NCBI GenBank assembly: GCA_903896595.1
Contig: CAITYL010000244.1
Location: 1 to 39,814, forward strand
Length of the DNA: 39,814 nt
Direction of reading: 5' to 3'
DNA from: an uncultured Lentisphaerota bacterium
Lineage (GTDB): Bacteria > Verrucomicrobiota > Lentisphaeria > Oligosphaerales > CAITYL01
The notes beneath the pieces are model-generated. The model was not told where the DNA came from and ran no database searches. It saw only the letters and a list, made by a program, of their open reading frames with translations. Position 1 is the stretch's first letter. Every line of letters starts with the position of its first letter. Both the position numbers and the translations under genes were made by a program. Positions 34,583 through 39,814 of this stretch are shown here, piece by piece.

Positions 34583-35431
34583 ATGAGCCAAATTTACTAC
34601 AGCCGCTGGAAAGGTCGGATTGCCGGCCCCTATACAGCAACTCAAATCCAAGAGGAACTGCGGGCAAAGAGGCTCTCCCGGTTTCATGAAATTTCCACGG
34701 ATCAGCGTGACTGGCGACCGTTGGCCGAGCTTCCAGAGCTTTTACCGAAGCCGCCGCCAGCGCCAGTGGTTGTCGCGCCGGTCATCACGCCCGCCGACGT
34801 ACGGCCGTCCTCCCGGCGACCGATCACGCCACGGGAAGAACTCAATGATGAAAAAGGCGATAGCACAACTAACCTCAGCCGGGAAGTACGTCGTGACGGC
34901 GACATAGACACCCGAAAACGGCATGGACGGACGCCCAATCCTGAAGACGGCGATGACGAGCGGACGCTGCCGCGTGTCCGGCGCGCACCCGCCAACAACA
35001 ACGAGGCGGCGGATCGTGACAACGCCTGGACGCCGCCGGGCCAAGGCGCATTCTGCACCAGTTGTGGCAAACCGATTATGCTTGGCGCGGTGATCTGCCC
35101 GCGCTGCGGCGTGCCAACCGACCGCCGAGCCACGGCAGCCCAAGTAATGAACCCGGAATCGCAAGCAGGTGCGACCGGGATGCCGCTAAAAATTCCAAAC
35201 CATCTGGTTCAATCAATCCTTGTCACTTTGTTTTGTTGCCTACCATTTGGAATCATTGCCATTGTTTACGCCTCTCAAGTTAATGCAAAGATACAAACCG
35301 GCGACATCCAGGGGGCCGTTGATGCATCCCAAAAAGCAAATATGTGGAGCTGGGTTTCCTTCGGAGGGGGAATCGTCGTGGGAGTGATTTATTTCGTCGG
35401 CTCGTTACTCGATGTGTTTTCAAAACTTTGA
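34583..35431 (+). CDS. GYF-zinc ribbon-CD225/dispanin membrane protein
   Basis: A 282-residue protein. The N-terminal GYF_2 domain ('YYSRWKGRIAGPYTATQIQE', residues 4-23) is nearly the same at DNA level as that of the preceding gene. A variable charged linker with many Arg and Asp follows. A zinc ribbon, '[20 protein letters not shown]', lies at about 157-176. The C-terminus is a CD225/dispanin-type double helix: 'LVQSILVTLFCCLPFGIIAI' then 'VYASQVNAKIQTGDIQGAVD' and a second helix 'WVSFGGGIVVGVIYFVGSLL'. CD225 proteins sit in membranes as two-helix hairpins. ATG 34583 overlaps no other frame and follows a GGAG. The likely role is membrane-associated adaptor. Confidence 0.75.
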   Translation: MSQIYYSRWKGRIAGPYTATQIQEELRAKRLSRFHEISTDQRDWRPLAELPELLPKPPPAPVVVAPVITPADVRPSSRRPITPREELNDEKGDSTTNLSREVRRDGDIDTRKRHGRTPNPEDGDDERTLPRVRRAPANNNEAADRDNAWTPPGQGAFCTSCGKPIMLGAVICPRCGVPTDRRATAAQVMNPESQAGATGMPLKIPNHLVQSILVTLFCCLPFGIIAIVYASQVNAKIQTGDIQGAVDASQKANMWSWVSFGGGIVVGVIYFVGSLLDVFSKL

Positions 35432-35491
35432 ATTTTATCTTTGCTATAAAATGAATGCGCCACATTTTATTTTTATCTAAGGAGAAACAAG

Positions 35492-35533
35492 ATGGGGCGA
35501 CTTTCAAATGTGTTCTATAACATCAAGAAGTGA
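35492..35533 (+). other. 13-codon mini-ORF with strong ribosome site
   Basis: AAGGAG lies seven bases before an ATG that opens 'MGRLSNVFYNIKK' and then stops. The ribosome site is better than that of most genes here. It could be a leader peptide or the leftover start of a lost gene. No hairpin pair typical of attenuation is evident, so I lean to a gene remnant. Confidence 0.25.
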
Positions 35534-35582
35534 CTTTTTCCAGGAAAAAAAGTGGCGCGGCGATTTTTGTAGCATTCACGGA

Positions 35583-35611
35583 TTGACAACTTTTTCGGCA
35601 TGTGATATAAT
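35583..35611 (+). promoter_or_regulatory. Consensus sigma-70 promoter for the downstream small-protein genes
   Basis: TTGACA (35583-35588) and TATAAT (35606-35611) are perfect matches with an ideal 17-base spacer. Transcription would begin near 35618, giving a leader of about 85 bases before the ATG at 35702. The last three genes (35702-37007) can therefore be expressed apart from the long upstream series. Confidence 0.75.
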
Positions 35612-35701
35612 TCACTTATGTGAGGTGGGGCGCTAGTGGGGTGAGATGATCTGATTTTGTGATTTGACGACCATGCGCATCGGCAAAACCGGGACGACAA
35701 G

Positions 35702-36253
35702 ATGGCTGATTTCACGTTTAACTGCCCACACTGCAAACAGTCGCTTGAGGCATCAGATGACATGCGCGGCCAAGTGGTTTCCTGTCCTTCGTGCAACGAG
35801 CAGATTCATGTGCCGTGTTTGGTTAAAAAACCATTGATGGTACAACGATTACCGACCGCGCAAGCCACAATTGCGCAACAAACTAGTGCAGTTGCGGTTT
35901 TCTGTCCAAAATGCGGCGAGAGAAATCAAGAGAACAACTTCAAGTGTACTCGATGTGGGCACTACCTCCATGGTACGACACCACCTCACGTCGTGACGGG
36001 AGACGACAGTGCGGGTTTGAGGATGCTTCTGCCGATTGGCCGCTCGGGATGGGCCATTGCTTCAGGATACCTGGGCCTGTTCTCGGTTCTGCTTTTGCCC
36101 GCACCTTTCGCAATACTCACTGGTATCTTGGCGATTAGGGACATTCAAAGACATTCCGATAAACACGGAATGGGACGAACAGTTTTTGGTATTGTGATGG
36201 GGATATTGGGAACAATCGGCTTGATTGCCGTGATCATCGCAAACATGAACTGA
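35702..36253 (+). CDS. Double zinc ribbon-DUF4190 membrane protein
   Basis: A 183-residue protein. The first zinc ribbon ('FNCPHCKQSLEASDDMRGQ' and 'VSCPSCNEQIHVP') is of the kind found at the N-terminus of many PVC and myxobacterial proteins. The second is 'FCPKCGERNQENNFKCTRCG' (about 64-83). The C-terminal 75 residues form two DUF4190-like helices: 'GWAIASGYLGLFSVLLLPAP' and 'GIVMGILGTIGLIAVIIANM'. The helices are separated by the polar stretch 'AIRDIQRHSDKHGMG'. It is the first gene after the consensus promoter. A clear ribosome site is lacking before the ATG. The role is unknown; the domain set matches its neighbours. Confidence 0.72.
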   Translation: MADFTFNCPHCKQSLEASDDMRGQVVSCPSCNEQIHVPCLVKKPLMVQRLPTAQATIAQQTSAVAVFCPKCGERNQENNFKCTRCGHYLHGTTPPHVVTGDDSAGLRMLLPIGRSGWAIASGYLGLFSVLLLPAPFAILTGILAIRDIQRHSDKHGMGRTVFGIVMGILGTIGLIAVIIANMN

Positions 36254-36277
36254 TTAAATGCGAGAAAGGGGAATGCC

Positions 36278-36622
36278 ATGTACTGCCGGAAATGCGGAAC
36301 ACAAAACGACGCCAACAACTACAAGTGCATGCACTGCGGAGAGGTCTTGCAGCAAAATACTGCAACGAATGCACCACTCAAGATTCCAAACTACCTTGGC
36401 CAATCCATCCTCGTCACACTGTTATGTTGCATGCCGTTTGGAATCCCCGCCATCGTCTATTCCGCGCAAGTCAATGGCAAGATTCAGGCTGGTGACATTC
36501 AGGGCGCCATAGATGCTTCAAACAAGGCAAAAATGTGGGGCTGGATTTCTTTCGGAGCTGGAATGGTGGTCGGGGTGCTCTATGTCATCGCCATGGTTCT
36601 CGGTGAATCAATTGGAAAATAA
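36278..36622 (+). CDS. Zinc ribbon-CD225/dispanin protein
   Basis: A 114-residue protein. Residues 1-25 are a zinc ribbon, 'MYCRKCGTQNDANNYKCMHC'. The rest is a CD225/dispanin unit: 'LGQSILVTLLCCMPFGIPAI' (helix 1), 'QVNGKIQAGDIQGAIDASNK' and a second helix 'WISFGAGMVVGVLYVIAMVL'. The CD225 part is closely related in DNA to that of the protein at 34583, but the GYF domain is missing. AAGGGG precedes the ATG by six bases. Eukaryotic members of the CD225 family include antiviral IFITM proteins; nothing in the sequence shows that role here. Confidence 0.78.
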   Translation: MYCRKCGTQNDANNYKCMHCGEVLQQNTATNAPLKIPNYLGQSILVTLLCCMPFGIPAIVYSAQVNGKIQAGDIQGAIDASNKAKMWGWISFGAGMVVGVLYVIAMVLGESIGK

Positions 36623-37007
36623 TCTGAAACGGCCACGCATTCCGGGGTGGACGATATCTGCCATAATCACGGTGGTTTTCGTCTGTGGGGGTATAATTCT
36701 TTTTTTATTCAATCCGGCTCATTCGGGGGCATTCCCTCCCTGTCCGTTTCACTGGGTTACGGGGTTGCATTGTCCTGGTTGTGGCTCGCTCCGTGCGACC
36801 CATGCCTTACTGCATGGACATGTTGGAGACGCCTTTAGAATGAACCCGCTGCTTGTGTTGTCTATCCCCGTTCTCGTTTTACTGGTCATGAAACGGGATT
36901 GGACATACAGGGTATGGGTTCCGTGGATAGCCTTTGTTGTTCTAGTGGCCTACGGAATATTGCGAAACGTGCCGGTGTGGCCATTTTTTTACCTTGCGCC
37001 CAGATAA
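36582..37007 (+). CDS. DUF2752 membrane protein
   Basis: A product of about 141 residues with three membrane helices. The DUF2752 signature is present: 'CPFHWVTGLHCPGCGSLRAT' followed by 'HALLHGHVGDAFRMNP'. The Cys-x2-Cys in 'CPGCG' is typical. DUF2752 genes often stand next to CD225 genes, as here. The start is uncertain: ATG 36582 overlaps the CD225 gene by 41 bases, and a TTG at 36612 is an alternative; neither has a clear ribosome site. It ends the cluster. After it come a Verrucomicrobia-style low-complexity phrase and repeat copy C. Confidence 0.7.
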   Translation: MSSPWFSVNQLENNLKRPRIPGWTISAIITVVFVCGGIILFLFNPAHSGAFPPCPFHWVTGLHCPGCGSLRATHALLHGHVGDAFRMNPLLVLSIPVLVLLVMKRDWTYRVWVPWIAFVVLVAYGILRNVPVWPFFYLAPR

Positions 37008-37081
37008 TTACGAAAGCCGTTTTTGACCGCGGATGACGCGGATGGGCGCGGATAAAACCGGAACACGGGGCGCGGTTCAGT

Positions 37082-37540
37082 AGCGACACGGTTAGGGTGG
37101 AAGAACGCGATGCAATCGCTTTGCCACCGTAAGATCCACATGAATTTCTTCGCGTTCTTGGCGCACTTGGCGAGAGATCATATTGAAAAACCGAAGTTCA
37201 CCCGGCGGTCGTGAACGGAACGTCAAACGTCCGCCCGAGGACGGGCGGCTCCCAGTGAGGATTCGCATGCCGCCGCGTCCTCGTTGTCCTCAACGTCCTC
37301 GGTTTTTGGGCTCGGGCGCAGCGTCCTCACCGTCCTCGGCGGCAGGCGGCACGGATTGGCCGTTGGCGGGAGCGGGGGGGGCTGAGGACCTTGAGGACCG
37401 GCCCGCCCGGGAGGACCTTGAGGACGGGGAGGACGCCCCCGAGAAGCGCAGGGGCAGACACGCAGGCCGGATTGCCTGCTTGACGTTTTTCACCGGCAAG
37501 AGTGCCGGTGTCACGTTCGTCCGTTGCCGGTTTTAGCCGC
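37082..37540 (+). repeat. Composite hairpin repeat, copy C
   Basis: It matches copy A from GCGACACGGTTAGGG through GCGATGCAATCGCTTTGCCACC, CGCGTTCTTGGCGC, the GTCCGCCCGAGG hairpin (about 37229), the GTCCTC/GAGGAC arms and the double hairpin ending near 37511. A few small insertions occur in the arms. In the second hairpin CACAGGCA...TGCCTGTG has become CACCGGCA...TGCCGGTG: both sides changed together, keeping the pairing. Same orientation as A and B. The spacer 37541-37715 that follows shows no gene. Confidence 0.85.
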
Positions 37541-37715
37541 GCCAATCCGCGAAATCCGCGGTAAACATGGTTTTTATTGGCAGTTTCTCCGCGCCTTTGT
37601 GGGAGAATGGGTTTGCTCGGGCGGGGGTGGGTTGGGGGGACGGTTCGCGCCAATCGGGAACTGGCGTTCCCAGCGGAGAACCTCGCACTCTAGCCACCGA
37701 AAAGCAACATTGGTA

Positions 37716-38099
37716 TCAGGCGTGGGCGTGAAGGCGGCCGGAACGACGGCGCGACTGTCGGTGCTTGGCAAGGCCCGTTTCACGGCCAATGGCGCGGCGA
37801 ACGAAATCGTTCAGGGTGGAGTCGGTGGCGAGCGCGGCCCGGGCGGCGGCGGCATGCAGTTCGGGGCCGACACGAACGTTGAAGGTGCCGCTGAACGGTT
37901 TGTCGGGCTGTTTGCCGATTTTCTTGCAAAGGGCAAGGTAATCGTCCACGGCCCCCTGAAAATCGTTCATTAATTCCGAGAATGAAGCGCCTTGAAACGT
38001 TACCAGGTCGTTGATGAAGAGCACCTTGCCGTGGAGGCATCCACTTTCCTGGTCAACCTCGATGGCTCCGGTATAGAATTTATAGTCAATGGTATTCAT
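37716..38099 (-). CDS. hicB: HicB-type antitoxin
   Basis: A 127-residue antitoxin. Residues 1-60 form the degenerate RNase-H-like fold that binds the HicA toxin ('YKFYTGAIEVDQESGCLHGK' and 'FQGASFSELMNDFQGAVDDY'). Residues 70-105 form a ribbon-helix-helix DNA-binding domain ('GTFNVRVGPELHAAAARAA' and 'LNDFVRRAI'). An Arg-rich tail of about 18 residues is unusual. Its ATG overlaps the HicA stop as ATGA, and the order toxin first, antitoxin second, is the common hicAB order. It should neutralise HicA and repress the operon, acting at sites upstream of hicA. Confidence 0.85.
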   Translation of the reverse strand: MNTIDYKFYTGAIEVDQESGCLHGKVLFINDLVTFQGASFSELMNDFQGAVDDYLALCKKIGKQPDKPFSGTFNVRVGPELHAAAARAALATDSTLNDFVRRAIGRETGLAKHRQSRRRSGRLHAHA

Positions 38100-38347
38100 A
38101 GTCCAAGCGCCTCGCGAATCTGTTTTATCTGGTAACCCTTGACGGCGTTTTCCGCGCGTCCGTGCGGCTCGTGGATGCCGGTGATGATGTGGTTGGTTAC
38201 CAGATGGTGGAAGGATCGGCGCGAACCGCTGCCGTGCTCCAACTGGTAACCCAAGTGCTTCATGAGGGTAACAAGGTCATCCCAGGAAAAGTTTTGGGGC
38301 GGCGGCTTTGCCTTGAACTTGGTCAGCAGTTTTTCCGCCTTTGACAT
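38096..38347 (-). CDS. hicA: HicA-type mRNA interferase toxin
   Basis: An 83-residue toxin of the HicA (YcfA-like) family, a double-stranded-RNA-binding fold that cleaves mRNA in translation-linked fashion. Seen are 'SWDDLVTLMKHLGYQLEHGS' and 'GSRRSFHHLVTNHIITGIHE'. The active His lies in the second strand region; His27-type positions are served by 'SFHH'. The C-terminus 'VKGYQIKQIREALGL' is the usual helix. AAGGA sits seven bases before the ATG. The gene is intact, with its antitoxin overlapping downstream. Toxin-antitoxin pairs often stabilise islands, which fits the nearby repeats. Confidence 0.83.
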   Translation of the reverse strand: MSKAEKLLTKFKAKPPPQNFSWDDLVTLMKHLGYQLEHGSGSRRSFHHLVTNHIITGIHEPHGRAENAVKGYQIKQIREALGL

Positions 38348-38370
38348 GGCGCGTTTTCCTTCAGTGAGAA

Positions 38371-38399
38371 GTAACTATATATCAGTTGCAATAAATTGC
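38371..38399. promoter_or_regulatory. Palindromes upstream of hicA, candidate HicB operators
   Basis: GCAATAAATTGC (38388-38399) has perfect five-base arms. AACTATATATCAGTT (38373-38387) is an imperfect palindrome that includes a possible TATATA -10 box on the minus strand. Both lie 25-50 bases upstream of the toxin start, where HicB would autoregulate. Confidence 0.4.
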
Positions 38400-38443
38400 C
38401 ATCTTGGGTAGCCACAGCGACGGTATCGTGGCGGCGGGAATCA

Positions 38444-39496
38444 TCATTCGCCAATCGGGAGATTGGCGGGCCCGGGGGCGGCGCCGAAGCGGCGCAGGGT
38501 CACCGGGCCGCCGGGGGGGTGATCCCAGATGCGGACTTCGCGGCGGGGGTCGGCGGCGCAGAAGCGTTCCGCCAAGGCGGCACCGGCGACAAAAATGGCG
38601 GTGGAATAGACGTCCGAGTCAACCCCGCGCGGGGTGACCACGGTGACCGCGATCCGGCCGGCCACCGGCTGGCCGGTGGCCGGGTCCATGATGTGCGTGA
38701 CCCGCCGGGTGCCGAGCACGCGCTGCTGCTCGTAGGCGCCGCTGGTGGCCACCGCGCCGTTGCGGACCTGGAGGCGGGCTGCCAGGGCGTCAGACTGTTC
38801 CGGGTCGCGCACGCCGACGTCATAGGCGGCGGTTCCCGGCGGCGGTTCTTCCAGGCATAGCAAGTTACCGCCGAAATCGAGCAGGCCACAGCGGAGGCCG
38901 TGCCGGCGCAGAATGGCGGCGGCGGCATCCAGCGCATAGCCCTTGGCGATGCCGCCACAGTCGAGGCTGAATCCGGGGGCCGGGAATCGCACGCTGCGGG
39001 TCGCGTCGTCAAAGACCACCCGATCCAGGCCGACCAGCGCCTTGGCCGCCGCCAGTTCCGCCGGCGCGGGCCAGGAGGCGCGTTGGGCGTGGAAGCCCCA
39101 GACCCGCATCAGCGGACCGATGCTGATGTCGAAGGCGCCGCCGGTGTCGCGATAGGCGCGGCGGGCCTCGTTAAGCACGGCCCAGAGACGGTCGCCACAG
39201 ACGAACGGCTGCTGGGCGGCGGTGGCGTTGAGGCGGCTCAGTTCACTGGCGGGGTCGAACCGGTTCAGGGTGCGTTCAAGGGCCTGGATTTCCGCCACCA
39301 CCGCAGCGGCCGCCGGCACGGCGGTGGCGCGCGGCGCCCACAGGGTGAGCCGGCCGGCGGTGTTCATGGCCGCGAAATCGCGCTCGTAAGGCGGAGTGGC
39401 CGGGGCCGCCGCCGGTGCCGCCATCACGCCGACGGCGGCACCGACGAGAAAAAACCACAAACTAAACAAGTGGCACAGAGTCTTCATTGGTTGCAT
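38444..39496 (-). CDS. apbE: FAD:protein FMN transferase (ApbE family)
   Basis: A 350-residue exported enzyme that moves FMN from FAD onto Thr or Ser of target proteins such as Rnf or Nqr subunits. A signal peptide is visible ('LCHLFSLWFFLVGAAVGVMA'). Conserved motifs are 'FDISIGPLMRVWGF', 'DCGGIAKGYALDAA', 'LLDFGGNLLCLE', 'VATSGAYEQ', 'THIMDPATGQP' and 'DSDVYSTAIFVAG', the last containing the metal and FAD-binding Asp/Ser/Thr. No Rnf or Nqr genes lie in the window. I take ATG 39496; ATG 39487 is possible, and neither has a strong ribosome site. An in-frame extension to 39736 reads repeat DNA and is not credible. Confidence 0.88.
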   Translation of the reverse strand: MQPMKTLCHLFSLWFFLVGAAVGVMAAPAAAPATPPYERDFAAMNTAGRLTLWAPRATAVPAAAAVVAEIQALERTLNRFDPASELSRLNATAAQQPFVCGDRLWAVLNEARRAYRDTGGAFDISIGPLMRVWGFHAQRASWPAPAELAAAKALVGLDRVVFDDATRSVRFPAPGFSLDCGGIAKGYALDAAAAILRRHGLRCGLLDFGGNLLCLEEPPPGTAAYDVGVRDPEQSDALAARLQVRNGAVATSGAYEQQRVLGTRRVTHIMDPATGQPVAGRIAVTVVTPRGVDSDVYSTAIFVAGAALAERFCAADPRREVRIWDHPPGGPVTLRRFGAAPGPANLPIGE

Positions 39497-39556
39497 AATT
39501 CTACGTTGTTGTACGGCGTTAGATTCGCTTTTTAATGTCGGCGTTATTTCCAGACC

Positions 39557-39696
39557 GGGAGCCGCCCGGCCTCGGCGGACAACGACGGCGTCACACCAGT
39601 TCCGCCCTCTATTATTGGGCCACCATCCGCCAAACCAATTAATTATGCACGTCTCCGACGATGACGGGTTCGTCCGCCCGAGGACGGGCGGCTCCC
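39557..39696. repeat. Inverted pair of GC hairpins upstream of apbE
   Basis: A decayed GGGAGCCGCCCGGCC hairpin lies at 39557-39580 and an intact GTCCGCCCGAGGACGGGCGG hairpin with CTCCC at 39672-39696, in opposite orientation. The same hairpin is a module of the composite repeats and stands alone at 17652. The spacer 39497-39794 has no gene. Confidence 0.65.
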
Positions 39697-39794
39697 AATG
39701 ATTGGAAAAACCTCGTTGCTTTTGAAAACACCTCATTTAATTAAGCTTTCAACCTAACCTGAATTATTTATGACCAAAGAATGATATCCATTGT

Positions 39795-39814
39795 AGCAAA
39801 GCGATTGCATCGCG
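39795..39814 (-). repeat. Possible start of a further inverted composite repeat at the window edge
   Basis: The last bases, read on the minus strand, are CGCGATGCAATCGCTTTGC. They match the leading block of copy C at about 37107. This suggests a fourth copy in the opposite orientation that continues outside the window. Only about 20 bases are visible. Confidence 0.4.

Noticed and set aside
39497-39736. N-terminal extension of the ApbE protein to base 39736
   Set aside because: The extension translates hairpin-repeat DNA; the signal peptide begins at about 39496.

Overview
The window is GC-rich bacterial DNA from a Gram-negative organism. I place it tentatively in the PVC superphylum (Verrucomicrobiota, Kiritimatiellota or Lentisphaerota). 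The reasons are pseudopilin-like proteins with the motif [17 protein letters not shown], a URO-D-family enzyme beside an AraC regulator, a sensor-type 'PICATCKKIRDDGG' zinc tail, and intergenic DNA full of hairpin repeats. This placement is inference; there is no rRNA or other marker gene. I saw no tRNA, rRNA, CRISPR array or transposase gene.

Region 1 (1-9,500) holds metabolic and signalling genes. A minus-strand run carries a SAM methyltransferase, an overlapping 58-codon ORF and a truncated metallophosphoesterase. A membrane protein with a C-terminal Cys4 tail, a decapitated class III cyclase fragment and a histidine kinase/response regulator pair follow. A second minus-strand run carries a URO-D-family protein, 6-phosphofructokinase and a membrane-bound adenylate cyclase. 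Region 2 (9,500-17,500) holds an AraC regulator and a two-gene AddB/AddA-like helicase-nuclease operon for double-strand break repair. A proline-coding minisatellite sits inside the AddB-like nuclease domain.

Region 3 (17,500-19,440) is a repeat field. It has two copies of a composite hairpin repeat of about 400-450 bp around a broken BRO-N gene. Region 4 (19,444-37,007) is the most interesting part. A helix-turn-helix regulator is divergent from a long co-directional set of genes. The first two are an FHA-GYF-zinc-ribbon P-loop GTPase (DO-GTPase-like) and a protein resembling GTPase-associated protein 1 (GAP1), whose AT-rich C-terminal part looks foreign. They are followed by a secreted protein, a MotA/TolQ/ExbB-type channel subunit, two paralogous ExbD/MotB-type stators and a 1012-residue single-pass helical protein. 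After these come small membrane proteins built by shuffling GYF, zinc-ribbon, DUF4190, pseudopilin, CD225/dispanin and DUF2752 modules. My reading is a GTPase-gated, proton-motive-force-linked membrane system, possibly a defence or conflict system. A direct-repeat copy of the composite element lies on each side of this island.

Region 5 (37,082-39,814) holds the third copy of the composite repeat, a hicBA toxin-antitoxin pair and an ApbE-type FAD:protein FMN transferase. The right edge appears to enter a further inverted copy of the repeat.
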